The notes under the pieces are model-generated. The model made no database searches, was not told the origin of the DNA, and worked only from the letters and a program-made list of their open reading frames with translations. Below, piece after piece: positions 41,630 through 51,119 of a DNA stretch of 64,000 nt. Every line of letters starts with the position of its first letter. The stretch's first letter is position 1. Where the stretch lies: NCBI GenBank assembly GCA_017521285.1, contig JAFXDG010000099.1:24282-88281 (forward strand). The letters run 5' to 3'. Source of the DNA: Bacteroidaceae bacterium (GTDB taxonomy: Bacteria > Bacteroidota > Bacteroidia > Bacteroidales > Bacteroidaceae). Position numbers and translations under genes: made by a program.

Positions 41630-42381
41630 TCTTCTTCTTTATTTAGATTGTTATTATTTTGTTCTTTTTCTGTTTCACCATCGAATTCCTGAAACCGGTT
41701 GTATTCGTGGGTGATGTCTTCTATCTTGCGTCCCTCGCACCGGTAAACGATGCCTGGATATTCGTGCAATAGCTGTTGGTTGTGGGTGGTCATTACCACG
41801 GCCGTACCTCGTGAAGAGATGTCGCGCAACAATTCTACGATATGTTTGCCCGTCTCTGCATCGAGATTTCCTGTTGGCTCATCGGCCAAAATAATTTCGG
41901 GATTGTTGAGGATTGCACGGGCAATGACAATGCGTTGTTGCTCGCCACCAGACAATTGATGTGGAAGTTTGTATCCTTTGGTGGACATGCCCACCATGTC
42001 GAGCACTTCGTTGATACGGTTCACACGGGCTTGTTTGTTTTTCCATCCAGTTGCGCGAAGGACAAAATCGAGATTTTCCGTCACTGTACGGTCGATGAGT
42101 AATTGGAAATCTTGGAAAACAATGCCCAACTTGCGACGAAGAGTGGGGATGTGCTTGCGTTTGATGGTGCGCATGTTGTAACCCAACACTTCAGCTTCGC
42201 CATCTTGCATCTCCAATTCGGCATAAAAGGTCTTCAGCAACGATGTCTTTCCTGAACCCACTTTACCGATGAGATAGACGAACTCTCCTGCATCCAAATG
42301 GAAATCTATTCCATCCAAGATGCAGAATTCCTGCTGGTTTACCGTCACGTTGCGGTAATCAATCAAGTGTCGTCCTTCCAT
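41626..42381 (-). CDS. ftsE: FtsE-like cell-division ABC ATPase
   Basis: 251 residues from the ATG at 42381 (MEGRHLIDYRNVTV); the longer start at 42399 adds six residues outside the family. Walker A GKVGSGKTS, signature LSGGEQQR, Walker B IILADEPTGNLD and MTTHN (H-loop) are complete, in the FtsE rather than the lipoprotein-transport context. FtsE with FtsX activates septal peptidoglycan hydrolases. The neighbouring ftsX is absent; instead it overlaps lysC by 4 bases. A LolD-like role is the main alternative. Confidence 0.82.
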   Translation of the reverse strand: MEGRHLIDYRNVTVNQQEFCILDGIDFHLDAGEFVYLIGKVGSGKTSLLKTFYAELEMQDGEAEVLGYNMRTIKRKHIPTLRRKLGIVFQDFQLLIDRTVTENLDFVLRATGWKNKQARVNRINEVLDMVGMSTKGYKLPHQLSGGEQQRIVIARAILNNPEIILADEPTGNLDAETGKHIVELLRDISSRGTAVVMTTHNQQLLHEYPGIVYRCEGRKIEDITHEYNRFQEFDGETEKEQNNNNLNKEEE

Positions 42382-42420
42382 AAATTTTTCACTCTTCACT
42401 CTTCACTCTTCGTTCTTCAC

Positions 42421-43014
42421 TTACTTGTGTCTCTTCTTCAACTCCGTAGCCAGGTCTTCGATGCGCATACCTTTGCTGGTGAGCAATACTATGAGGTGGT
42501 AAATCATGTCTGATGCTTCGTAGATAAGGCGGTCATCGGTGCCATTGGTGGCTTCAATGACGGTTTCTACGGCCTCTTCACCAACTTTCTGTGCCATACG
42601 GTTGATACCTGCTTTGAAGAGTGAGGTTGTGTATGAACCCTCAGGCATTTCTGCATAACGCTTGGCGATGAAATCTTGCAAATAGCTGAGGAACATGATG
42701 GGCTCGTCGTTCACCTCTCCCCAGCAAGTGTCAGTACCAGTGTGGCATACGGGGCCTACGGGATTCACCTTGATGAGCAACGTATCCTTGTCACAATCTT
42801 CCTTGATTGAAACTACGTTGAGGAAATTTCCGCTTTCCTCGCCCTTTGTCCAAAGGCGGTTCTTGGTGCGGCTGAAGAAGGTTACTTTACCTGTTTCGAT
42901 GGTTTTGTCAAGAGCCTCTTGATTCATGAAACCCAACATCAGCACCTTCTTGGTGGTGTTATCTTGAATGATGGCGGGCACAAGGCCTCCCATTTTGTTG
43001 AAATCTAATTCCAT
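42421..43014 (-). CDS. hisI: Bifunctional phosphoribosyl-AMP cyclohydrolase / phosphoribosyl-ATP pyrophosphatase
   Basis: 197 residues with both domains fused in the usual HisIE order. The cyclohydrolase part shows GFMNQEALDKT, FFSRTKNRLWTKGEESGN, DTLLIKVNPVGPVCHTG (zinc Cys and His); the pyrophosphatase part (from about 110) has GEEAVETVIEA and DLIYH-like DMIYHLIVLL helices. It performs steps 2 and 3 of histidine synthesis. It lies between hisF and ftsE, 40 bases before the latter. Confidence 0.95.
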   Translation of the reverse strand: MELDFNKMGGLVPAIIQDNTTKKVLMLGFMNQEALDKTIETGKVTFFSRTKNRLWTKGEESGNFLNVVSIKEDCDKDTLLIKVNPVGPVCHTGTDTCWGEVNDEPIMFLSYLQDFIAKRYAEMPEGSYTTSLFKAGINRMAQKVGEEAVETVIEATNGTDDRLIYEASDMIYHLIVLLTSKGMRIEDLATELKKRHK

Positions 43015-43082
43015 ATATGTGTTATTTTTTAGTTCCTAAATGTTTAAGTTTGATATTCTTCGTTCTTCACTTTTCACTTTTT

Positions 43083-43838
43083 CTATCTTCTCACTTCAAT
43101 TCCTTGGGCGCAAAGGTACGACTTTAATTCGGGAATACCTATTTCGCCGAAGTGAAAAACACTGGCAGCTAATGCCGCATCAGCTTTTCCTTGCAAAAAG
43201 GCATCGCGGAAGTGCTCCATAGTGCCTGCTCCACCTGATGCAATGACGGGGATGGATACCTCATCGGCCAATCGTGCCAGGGCTTCGTTGGCAAAGCCTG
43301 TCTTCACTCCGTCGTGATTCATACTGGTAAAGAGTATTTCGCCCGCACCACGATCGTTTGCTTCGCGTGCCCAGTCGAACAAACCACGTCCGGCAGGTAT
43401 GCGGCCACCGTTGAGGTAGCAATTCCAACCCTCTTCAGTCTCTTTGGCATCGATGGCAACCACGCACACTTGGCTTCCGAAGTGGCGGGCTATCTCGTCA
43501 ATCAATTCCGGTCGGCGGAGGGCTGCTGAATTGATGCTAACCTTGTCGGCACCGGCATTGAGCAGACGATCCACATCGCTCAATTCATTGATGCCTCCAC
43601 CCACGGTGAAGGGGATGTTGATGGTGGCTGCTATGCGACGCACCAAGTCGGTGAATGTTTTGCGTCCTTCGTGACTGGCGGTGATGTCGAGGTGCACCAG
43701 TTCATCGGCCCCTTGTTGGCTATAGGCTTGTCCTAATTCAACAGGGTCGCCCGCTTGGCGCAGATTTACGAAATTGGTGCCTTTTACCGTTTGTCCGTCT
43801 TTGATGTCCAGACAGGGGACTATTCTTTTTGCTAACAC
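43083..43838 (-). CDS. hisF: Imidazole glycerol-phosphate synthase, cyclase subunit
   Basis: 251 residues; the start is a GTG at 43838 ([12 protein letters not shown]). The (beta/alpha)8 barrel has both catalytic acids, Asp in CLDIKDG near residue 11 and Asp in AIDAKE near 130, and phosphate loops GGGINELSD and ASGGAG. With HisH it closes the imidazole ring and releases AICAR. It lies 24 bases after hisA and 68 bases before hisI, so it is in the same transcript. Confidence 0.96.
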   Translation of the reverse strand: MLAKRIVPCLDIKDGQTVKGTNFVNLRQAGDPVELGQAYSQQGADELVHLDITASHEGRKTFTDLVRRIAATINIPFTVGGGINELSDVDRLLNAGADKVSINSAALRRPELIDEIARHFGSQVCVVAIDAKETEEGWNCYLNGGRIPAGRGLFDWAREANDRGAGEILFTSMNHDGVKTGFANEALARLADEVSIPVIASGGAGTMEHFRDAFLQGKADAALAASVFHFGEIGIPELKSYLCAQGIEVRR

Positions 43839-43862
43839 AAGTTACTAATTATGAATTATAAA

Positions 43863-44594
43863 TTATGAATTATGAGTTATGAACTCGCTTAACTCTTTCA
43901 GGGTGAAGCGTCCTTCGTAGAGGGCTTTGCCGAACACTACGGCCGGGATACCCGTTTCGTTGAGTTGGCGGATGTCGTCCAATGAACTTACTCCACCACT
44001 GGCTATCAGGTGCAGGGTGGGGTAGGCGCTCATTATTTGTTTATATAGTTCTATTGATGGGCCTTGCAACATGCCGTCCCTGTGAATGTCGGTGCAAAGC
44101 ACGTTCTTCACTCCATGTTTGATGTATTCGCCCAAGTAGGGGAGCAGCTCTTGTTTGCTTTCCTCTTGCCATCCGTTTACGGAGATGAGTCCGTCACGAG
44201 TGTCGGCTCCCAAAATCATTTTCTCGCCTCCATATTGCTCCATCCATTTCAGAAAGAGCTCGGGCTTTTGGCTGGCCACGCTTCCTACGGTCACCATCTG
44301 TGCTCCGTTTTCAAAAGCAATGACCATATCTTCGTCGCTCTTGATGCCTCCGCCAAAATCGATTTTCAATGAGGTGCGACTTGCAATGCGATGTAGCGTG
44401 CGGTAGTTTACCACGTGCTTCGACTTGGCACCATCAAGGTCAACCACATGCAGACGTTGGAGGCCGTATGATTCTACCTCCAAAGCCACTTCCAAAGGGT
44501 CTTCATTATATACTTTGGTGGTGGCATAGTCGCCCTTGGTGAGGCGGACACATTTGCCGTCGATGATGTCTATGGCGGGTATCAGTTCTATCAT
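43863..44594 (-). CDS. hisA: ProFAR isomerase (HisA)
   Basis: 243 residues. AIDIIDGKCVRLTKGDY (first catalytic Asp near 9), DFGGGIKSD, and TDIHRDGMLQG (second catalytic Asp near 133) identify the HisA barrel. It isomerises ProFAR to PRFAR in histidine synthesis. It lies 93 bases after hisH, with a TTAAGG repeat in the gap, and 24 bases before hisF. Confidence 0.96.
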   Translation of the reverse strand: MIELIPAIDIIDGKCVRLTKGDYATTKVYNEDPLEVALEVESYGLQRLHVVDLDGAKSKHVVNYRTLHRIASRTSLKIDFGGGIKSDEDMVIAFENGAQMVTVGSVASQKPELFLKWMEQYGGEKMILGADTRDGLISVNGWQEESKQELLPYLGEYIKHGVKNVLCTDIHRDGMLQGPSIELYKQIMSAYPTLHLIASGGVSSLDDIRQLNETGIPAVVFGKALYEGRFTLKELSEFITHNS

Positions 44595-44617
44595 ATTCAG
44601 TGTCTTTATTTGTTAAA

Positions 44618-44687
44618 GGAGGTTACCTCAGGGTTAAGGCTACCTTAACTCAGGGCTGAAGTTACCTTAACCCAAGGCTAAGCTTGC
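44618..44687. repeat. TACCTTAACTCAGGG micro-repeat between hisH and hisA
   Basis: Three related phrases (GGTTACCTCAGGGTTAAGG, CTACCTTAACTCAGGG, GTTACCTTAACCCAAGG) overlap in alternating orientation. The same words close the family-3 repeats at 23102-23130 and 53897-53925. Confidence 0.7.
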
Positions 44688-45284
44688 TTATGGTTCGAGC
44701 TCGAGGAAATTCCGCAATATCCGTTCGCCTACCGGGCCACTCTTTTCCGGATGGAATTGGGTGGCATAGAAGTTTTCTTTGTGCAAGGCAGAGCTGTAAG
44801 GACGGGTATAGTCGGTGCAAGCCGCCGTATGCTCATTCATAGGTACATAGTAGCTATGTACGAAATAGACAAACTCCGGCTCGTGAAAACCTTTGAAGAG
44901 TTGGCTACGGGTATCTACGATGGTATTCCATCCCATTTGAGGCACTTTGTCTTCGTGGCATTGGGGACGGAAGCGTTTCACCTCGGCATCAAATATGCCC
45001 AGACACTCGGTGTCTCCCTCTTCTGAATGGCGACACATCAGTTGCATACCTATGCAGATGCCCAACACCGGTTGGCGGAGCGAGCGAATCACTTCGTCTA
45101 AACCCCGTTCGCGCAGATAAGTCATGGTACTGCTGGCTTCACCCTGTCCGGGGAAGATGACGCGGTCGGCGGACATCAATTTTTCTGGGTCATCCGTCAC
45201 AAGTGGCTCCACTCCCAATCGGTGCATGGCGTTCACCACCGAGCAAATGTTTCCTGCATTGTATTTTACGATTGCTACGTCCAT
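44688..45284 (-). CDS. hisH: Imidazole glycerol-phosphate synthase, glutaminase subunit
   Basis: 198 residues from the ATG at 45284 (MDVAIVKYNAGNICSV). The class I amidotransferase triad is visible: nucleophile Cys in LGICIGMQLM, and His and Glu in THFHPEKS-like TQFHPEKSG. It supplies ammonia to HisF through a tunnel. The start lies 5 bases after the purU stop; a longer frame to 45356 would overlap purU and lacks the family start. Confidence 0.95.
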   Translation of the reverse strand: MDVAIVKYNAGNICSVVNAMHRLGVEPLVTDDPEKLMSADRVIFPGQGEASSTMTYLRERGLDEVIRSLRQPVLGICIGMQLMCRHSEEGDTECLGIFDAEVKRFRPQCHEDKVPQMGWNTIVDTRSQLFKGFHEPEFVYFVHSYYVPMNEHTAACTDYTRPYSSALHKENFYATQFHPEKSGPVGERILRNFLELEP

Positions 45285-45288
45285 TGAA

Positions 45289-46146
45289 TCAGTTGAAAAG
45301 TACGGTTTTATTCTTGTATGCCAACACTTTGCGTTCAATGTGCTTCTGCACGGCACGCGAAAGTACGATTTTCTCCAAGTCCTTACCCTTGTTCACCAAG
45401 TCTTGCGGGGTATCCTTGTGAGTGATGCGCACTACATCCTGTTCGATGATAGGTCCCGCATCCAGCTCATTCGTCACATAATGGCTGGTGGCACCAATAA
45501 TCTTCACTCCACGCTCAAATGCCTGATGATAGGGCTTTGCACCCACGAAGGCAGGCAAGAAAGAGTGGTGGATGTTGATGATGCGATTGGGGTATTCTTC
45601 AATCATGCGCTCCGAAATCACCTGCATATAGCGGGCCAGTACGATGAAGTCAACGTTCAGTTCGCGCAACAGCTCCATCTCGGCTTGCTCTTGCTCCAAT
45701 TTGTTTTCTTTGGTAATGGGGAAGACACGGTAGGGGATACCGAAACGTTCTGCTGCTGGTTGCATGTCGGGATGGTTGCTTATAATAATAGGTATTTCCA
45801 CATCCCATTCTCCGGCCGTATAGCGGGCCAGCATGTCATAGAGACAATGGCTCATTTTGCTGACAAAGATGGCCATACGGGGCTTTGCATCGCTAAAATA
45901 GAGACGCAAATCCATGTTGTACTTCTTTACATACAGTGTGTTGAAGTAATCCAATATTTTGTCTCGCGGAATCATAAAGCCCTCTAATTCCCATTCGATG
46001 CGTCCGAAGAATACATTCTCCATACGATCTACAAACTGGTCGATATAGACAATGTTCCCTCCATTGATGGTAATAAAGTTGGTTATTTCAGCCAATATAC
46101 CTGGCCGGTCGGGGCAATGAAGCAATAATTTCGCGGTCGTATTCAT
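45289..46146 (-). CDS. purU: Formyltetrahydrofolate deformylase
   Basis: 285 residues. An N-terminal ACT-like domain (LLLHCPDRPGILAEITNF, about 7-24) is followed by a formyltransferase-fold hydrolase with NIHHSFLPAFVGAKPYHQ (catalytic Asn, His) and DAGPIIEQD. PurU hydrolyses 10-formyl-THF to THF and formate, supplying formate for purine synthesis and one-carbon balance. It opens the string of genes running to lysA. Confidence 0.94.
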   Translation of the reverse strand: MNTTAKLLLHCPDRPGILAEITNFITINGGNIVYIDQFVDRMENVFFGRIEWELEGFMIPRDKILDYFNTLYVKKYNMDLRLYFSDAKPRMAIFVSKMSHCLYDMLARYTAGEWDVEIPIIISNHPDMQPAAERFGIPYRVFPITKENKLEQEQAEMELLRELNVDFIVLARYMQVISERMIEEYPNRIINIHHSFLPAFVGAKPYHQAFERGVKIIGATSHYVTNELDAGPIIEQDVVRITHKDTPQDLVNKGKDLEKIVLSRAVQKHIERKVLAYKNKTVLFN

Positions 46147-46276
46147 TCGCTTTTTCTTTGTTATTTGTTGTTCTTGCTAAATTTTGAGGCGCAAAGATAG
46201 CAATTTATTAGGAAAACAAAGAATATTGTGACAATTAGTTTGATATTTTGGCAAAATTAGAGGTTTTTGGGTACAA

Positions 46277-46341
46277 AATACACGGATTATACGGTATTAT
46301 AGCAAATACATATTGCCAACATCCGTATAATCCGTGTCTGA
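46277..46341. repeat. Family-1 palindrome, copy 6 (AT-flavoured arms)
   Basis: ACACGGATTATACGGTATTA faces CAACATCCGTATAATCCGTG. Both arms carry A/T where other copies carry G/C. It lies 7 bases from the stop codon of the GH51 gene. Confidence 0.8.
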
Positions 46342-46347
46342 AAAAGA

Positions 46348-48822
46348 TTACTTCTCCACCTTCACTCTCAAGATGGTGAATGAATATTTCGGGAATTCAT
46401 ACGAGAAGGTTTTGCCAAACTTGTTATAAGCCTTCTCTACGGGTACGATTTTTGTAGGATTGTCCATTGAATTTTCGTCGCCCAAGTCATCGGCCTTCAA
46501 GGTGATGGCGCGTCCTTCAGATGTCACATTGGTCACTCCGTCAAGGGTAAAGTCTATTACTTGTGCCTTGTCTGCCGAGTTGACAAATTTGATGATGACC
46601 TCTCCCGTTTCTTCATCATAACCTGATGCGAGGAATTTCTGTGGGATGGGCTTCAGTTCGTTGTCGATGATGAGTTTTCCATCTACATACAATTTGACAA
46701 CACGCTGGGTCAGTTCAATGCGAATGTCATACCAGCGTCCCTCTTCGATTCGTTGGGGAATCTCACGGCTCACCACTTGGTCGCCCTGTGCATAGAGTTG
46801 TTGCAAGGCGGTAGTACGATTGCCCCATCCTCCGATGTTGAAGCGATAACCTTGTTTTCCATCTTCACTCATTCCGAAGAAGATAAGGAAACCTTCGGCT
46901 CCACTGATTTTGCGTGCTTTCAATTCAAGGGTGTAATTGTTTCCATAAGTGCCGTCGTAAAGTTTTGTCAGTACCTCCGTAGCTTTTGCCAAATCGGGCA
47001 GGGTAGTTGTCTTTCCATTTTCCGTCACACGAATATCTTTGTATTCAGCTTCAGTGTCCCATGTGCCCAATCCGATAGCTCCACTTCTGTACTCTACACT
47101 ATCAGGGGTAATGGTTGTGGCACTTGCACCGATGTTGTAAGTCGGTCGGTTTTCTGCATACATCTTCTGTACATGGTATGAAGTACGTCCCATCACTTGG
47201 TCAGTATCAATCCATATGAGGTTGGTAGCCCATTCACGGTTATTTACGTTTTCGAAGAGAGGGGCGTATGAAGTCATGGTCACCAAGTCACCGTTTCGCT
47301 CCATACCCGAAATGAAAGCTGCTTCCGAAAGGGCTGCATTCATGTTTCCACCTCCAACTCCTTGGTTGCAAGCATATTCACCTACGTACACTTCCCATTT
47401 GCCACGTTGCTTTGTGTCGAACAAGGTAGTGTTGCGATAGAAGAAATCAGGAGCCACATACCAATGTGGGTCAATCATGTCAGTCTTCTCGATGGCGCGG
47501 TTCTCTTCGCGCAATCCGCTCATGTCATCGTAGATAAGTGTCAGTTGGGGATATTTCTCTTTGATGGCTTTGTAGAAAATGTCGAAGCGTCGGTCATATT
47601 CAGCTCCCCAGTTTTCATTGCCTATTTCTACATATTGCAAGGGGAAGGGGGCTGCATGTCCGTTCTTGGCACGGAGTGCTCCCCATTCGGTGTCAAGTCC
47701 GCCTATGGCATATTCGATAGCATCCATGCAATCGTCCAGATAGGTCGGGATTTCACTCTCGGGGCTTGCATCTCCCATACGGAACTGACATCCGAGGCCA
47801 ACGTTGCAAACGAACATCATCTTGGCACCTATATCTTCACAATACTGAAGGACTTCGTGGTATCCCATGCCGTATGAGCAACGATATCCCCAAGTGCTGT
47901 ATTCGCCCGGACGTGCGGCAGGGTCGCCCAATGTCTTTTTCCAATCAAAGTGGTTGGAAAGTGAAATCCCCTCCACTACGCATCCGCCCGGCCAACGGAA
48001 GAAGGCGGGCTTCAGGTCGGCCAAACATTGTGCAACATCTTGGCGCATACCATTATAACGGCTATTGAATGTCGGTGGGAAAAGAGAGACATAATCGAAC
48101 CAGACTTTTCCCGTAGTGTCAAACTCTAAAGCCAAGCGTGCTTCGTTGTCTGAACTTGTAGGTTCTATCACTTTCAATTCATCCACCCATGCATCAGTTT
48201 GTTTCACATCAATGTTTGTCTGTCCGATGACTTTTCCATCCTTGGCTAACAATTTGGCGGTGATGGTACCAGTGTAATCAGGGGCTTTACGGACAATGAC
48301 ACGCAACGTGTAAATTTGACCTTTTTCAATATTCATCCCCCAATATCCCTCATTGATGAGTTGCACAGGTTTGTCTGCCTTATTGATGGTTACTTCCAAA
48401 TTATTGGGTGCAGTTTCAAACATGGGCTTCTCCTTTGTCAAGCGCATGGTGGCAATCGCTTCATCTGCCGGTTGCAAACTCCATGCGCGAACAGGCTCAT
48501 TATTCCAATGGAAACTGGCCCCATGATTCACTTGTCCGCTCAAATGGTTTTTTACGGGTGCAGGCTTTAATCGCCCGTGCTCTACGTGGTAACCTTCGGG
48601 CATTTCCTTTTCCTCAAAACTGCGGTTTTGCACCAGTTCTGCATAGAGACCTCCATCGCCTGCATGATTGATTTCTTCAAAGAATACACCATACATGCTG
48701 GGTGAAACGGATGCTCCTTTCTCGGCCACGTTCAATGTCACCGGTACTCCCTCTGGTTGGGATGTACATCCAGCCATGAAGGCTAATGCTCCCAACAATG
48801 TCATCGTTAAATTCTTTTTCAT
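46348..48822 (-). CDS. Alpha-L-arabinofuranosidase (GH51), predicted lipoprotein
   Basis: 824 residues, longer than bare GH51 enzymes because of two flanking beta-sandwich regions (about 100-215 and 560-690). A lipobox FMAGC (Cys19) predicts a lipid anchor on the periplasmic or outer-membrane side. In the barrel, Glu403 of VEIGNENWG is the acid/base and Glu482 of YVGEYAC the nucleophile; RWPGGCVVEG is also typical. It removes arabinose side chains from arabinan or arabinoxylan. With the GH43 gene 42 bases upstream it forms a small arabinan-utilisation pair; no SusC/D is in the window. Confidence 0.93.
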   Translation of the reverse strand: MKKNLTMTLLGALAFMAGCTSQPEGVPVTLNVAEKGASVSPSMYGVFFEEINHAGDGGLYAELVQNRSFEEKEMPEGYHVEHGRLKPAPVKNHLSGQVNHGASFHWNNEPVRAWSLQPADEAIATMRLTKEKPMFETAPNNLEVTINKADKPVQLINEGYWGMNIEKGQIYTLRVIVRKAPDYTGTITAKLLAKDGKVIGQTNIDVKQTDAWVDELKVIEPTSSDNEARLALEFDTTGKVWFDYVSLFPPTFNSRYNGMRQDVAQCLADLKPAFFRWPGGCVVEGISLSNHFDWKKTLGDPAARPGEYSTWGYRCSYGMGYHEVLQYCEDIGAKMMFVCNVGLGCQFRMGDASPESEIPTYLDDCMDAIEYAIGGLDTEWGALRAKNGHAAPFPLQYVEIGNENWGAEYDRRFDIFYKAIKEKYPQLTLIYDDMSGLREENRAIEKTDMIDPHWYVAPDFFYRNTTLFDTKQRGKWEVYVGEYACNQGVGGGNMNAALSEAAFISGMERNGDLVTMTSYAPLFENVNNREWATNLIWIDTDQVMGRTSYHVQKMYAENRPTYNIGASATTITPDSVEYRSGAIGLGTWDTEAEYKDIRVTENGKTTTLPDLAKATEVLTKLYDGTYGNNYTLELKARKISGAEGFLIFFGMSEDGKQGYRFNIGGWGNRTTALQQLYAQGDQVVSREIPQRIEEGRWYDIRIELTQRVVKLYVDGKLIIDNELKPIPQKFLASGYDEETGEVIIKFVNSADKAQVIDFTLDGVTNVTSEGRAITLKADDLGDENSMDNPTKIVPVEKAYNKFGKTFSYEFPKYSFTILRVKVEK

Positions 48823-48864
48823 AATTATTTTTATTAAACTATTATATGCTTAAACTTTCTCAAC

Positions 48865-50268
48865 TTATCGATTCATCTTCCACCAATCAAAATCAAAGAG
48901 TTGTTCGTCTCCGCCACGGAAAAGGATATAGACATCATGCTTTCCTGTAATAGGACGTCTGCTCTTTATCTTTACAGTTTGTGTAGATTCCTTTCCGTTG
49001 ATTTCGACTTTGGCAAAAGGATTGTCTCCTATTGAATTGAGGTAGAACTCAATAGTACCCGGATTCAGGAAATTAAGAGTCTGTACAGTTACAGATGCAG
49101 GACTGCTTGTCCCGAAATCGACCTCACGGATTTTAATCCAATCTCCATTGTCAATCTTTCTTACATAATGGTCTTTGCCGGCAAGACGGTCAGTTTTTAC
49201 TCCCCAACTGTCTGCCATTGTCTCGCCCTCTATTCTCTGGTATGGGTCGAGTGTCCCGATTGGAGATACTCCTTCTTTGGTGAAAGGAATGAATGGTATT
49301 GTTCCATCAGGGTTATAAGTGAATTCCTCTACAGATGCAGAACGATGGAATCCGCCACCGTTAGGGAGGCTGCCGTTGTGGTAGAACATGTAGTTATGTC
49401 CTTTGAAGGTAACTTCGCCACCATGAATCGTGAAAGAATTGTTTGCTTCGTCCATGATACGTCCCCGATAGGTCCAAGGTCCATTAATTGTAGGAGCTGT
49501 AGAATAAGCCATGTGTTCAGGAACCCCACCTGAAGGATATGTGAGGTAATACAGGTCGCTTCTTCGGCTCACCCAGGGTCCTTCCTCGAACCCAACCATG
49601 AGTTCTTCCTTGCCTTTTGCCCAATTCATTTTCATCTTTTGGGGGCCAAAGCATTTCGGGTCATGAAATCCTGGCACTTCCTTGAATCCGTCTTTGAAGG
49701 ATATCATGTCGTCGTTGAGTTCGCCGTACCATAATCCCTTATTGCCCCAAAACAGATAAGCACGTCCATCCTTGTCAATCATCACAGTAGGGTCAATAAA
49801 TGCAAATCCCGTAGCAAGAGGAGCACCGATAGCATCCACATACGGTCCCTGGGGGTCGTCAGCAACAGCTACGGCAAGAACATCCTTTTTGTTGGCATCA
49901 TTGAGGCAGACATACCAGTACCATTTGCCATTTCTTTCAATCGCTTGAGCGGCCCAAGCGCGGTCACCATGATAGGCCCACTTGAACGTTTCTGTAGATA
50001 TTGGAGTCCCCAAATACGTCCAGTTTACCATGTCTTCGGTAGAGAACACCTGCCAATCGTTCATTTTGAAGTAGGTGGCATCATCCTCGTCGTGTCCGGT
50101 GAATAAATACAGTTTGTTACCATGTACAAACGGAGCGGGATCCGGAGTGTATGATGTGTTGATAATAGGGTTTTGTGCAAAGCATATCGCTGAAACGAAT
50201 GCAAAAGCGGAAGAAAATAGTGCTTTTTTCATAATTGGTTTCATGATAGATTTTATTTGATGGTTCAT
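48865..50268 (-). CDS. GH43 glycoside hydrolase with C-terminal CBM6-like domain
   Basis: 467 residues; starts at 50268, 50244 or 50232 all give a signal peptide (KKALFSSAFAFVSAICFAQ). The five-bladed propeller shows the catalytic Asp in TPDPAPFV, the supporting Asp in FIDPTVM and the acid Glu in FEEGPWV. A CBM6-like sandwich fills the last 130 residues (RIEGETMADSWG...YILFRG). GH43 enzymes act on arabinose or xylose polymers. It is followed 42 bases later by the GH51 gene on the same strand and has a promoter TATTTTTG at 50329-50322. Confidence 0.88.
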   Translation of the reverse strand: MNHQIKSIMKPIMKKALFSSAFAFVSAICFAQNPIINTSYTPDPAPFVHGNKLYLFTGHDEDDATYFKMNDWQVFSTEDMVNWTYLGTPISTETFKWAYHGDRAWAAQAIERNGKWYWYVCLNDANKKDVLAVAVADDPQGPYVDAIGAPLATGFAFIDPTVMIDKDGRAYLFWGNKGLWYGELNDDMISFKDGFKEVPGFHDPKCFGPQKMKMNWAKGKEELMVGFEEGPWVSRRSDLYYLTYPSGGVPEHMAYSTAPTINGPWTYRGRIMDEANNSFTIHGGEVTFKGHNYMFYHNGSLPNGGGFHRSASVEEFTYNPDGTIPFIPFTKEGVSPIGTLDPYQRIEGETMADSWGVKTDRLAGKDHYVRKIDNGDWIKIREVDFGTSSPASVTVQTLNFLNPGTIEFYLNSIGDNPFAKVEINGKESTQTVKIKSRRPITGKHDVYILFRGGDEQLFDFDWWKMNR

Positions 50269-50321
50269 TTGTTTTTCAGTTTCATGATACAGTAATTAAA
50301 GGATAATACAATTTTTGGATG

Positions 50322-50329
50322 CAAAAATA
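50322..50329 (-). promoter_or_regulatory. -7 element of the GH43-GH51 transcript
   Basis: TATTTTTG (minus strand) matches TAnnTTTG; predicted start near 50315 gives a leader of about 47 nt to the 50268 start. Confidence 0.6.
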
Positions 50330-50463
50330 CAGATAATCCCGTGCTTACAGATGCAACAGATGTTGAAAAGGATACAACAAATGTTGATTTTTGCATCCAA
50401 AAGGCAAAATACAGACGATTTTCATCTACGAATGTCGAAACGGAATTTGACAAGATGTCATAT

Positions 50464-51102
50464 TCACACTCCGAACTTCTTCTTATAATACGACCCGGCG
50501 GTGTAGAGGGCAGCGACGGGGTTGTTGCCCGTCACCCGGTCTTTGGTCACCAGAGTGGTCACATAAGCATCGGAGTACTTGTAGAAGAGGCTGTCGTGTC
50601 CTACGCACAGGCCGATGACTACATTCAAATCAGTTTTTGCCTCATTCAATAGACGGGCTTGCAGGATGGGGTTACACATGGCGGCACCAATCTCTTCGCA
50701 TTGCTTGGGGATACCGATGGAAGATTTCTCTTTTCCTGCCACCTTGCAGATGATGGCGTATGGTTCGAAACCATTCGCCCGAAGGATGCGTGCAAAGGTG
50801 CGGGCTTCATTGATGAGACCTATGCAATTGGCTATTCCGATTTTCTTGGCGCCAATCTTACGGGCAAACTCCATAATCTCCTGTACACGTGTCCATTGGC
50901 AATAGCCTTCGAACTCCACTTCGGCACTGGCCACCATGATGTCGTGGTTGCGCCCCTCGTCGTATCGTTCGAGTGCCCATTGCAAATCAGTTTCGTCCAA
51001 ATTGCTGGTTGGACAGAATTCGGGATACGTGCGGTCCTTAAATTTGCAATTCTGTGTACCGCAATCTACGCAACTATGCTTGATTTCTTCAGAAGTCTTC
51101 AT
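50464..51102 (-). CDS. DUF1847 family protein, probable metal-binding
   Basis: 212 residues. CVDCGTQNCKF (about 11-21) is a cysteine-rich N-terminus, followed by AEVEFEGYCQWTRVQEIMEFA, IGIANCIGL and VIGLCVGHDSLF with more cysteines and histidine, as expected for DUF1847, which is thought to bind metal but has no established reaction. Cytosolic, usual length. It is a single gene; a nested repeat region separates it from aspS. Confidence 0.85.
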   Translation of the reverse strand: MKTSEEIKHSCVDCGTQNCKFKDRTYPEFCPTSNLDETDLQWALERYDEGRNHDIMVASAEVEFEGYCQWTRVQEIMEFARKIGAKKIGIANCIGLINEARTFARILRANGFEPYAIICKVAGKEKSSIGIPKQCEEIGAAMCNPILQARLLNEAKTDLNVVIGLCVGHDSLFYKYSDAYVTTLVTKDRVTGNNPVAALYTAGSYYKKKFGV

Positions 51103-51119
51103 CGCTTTTGGGAAAGAAA

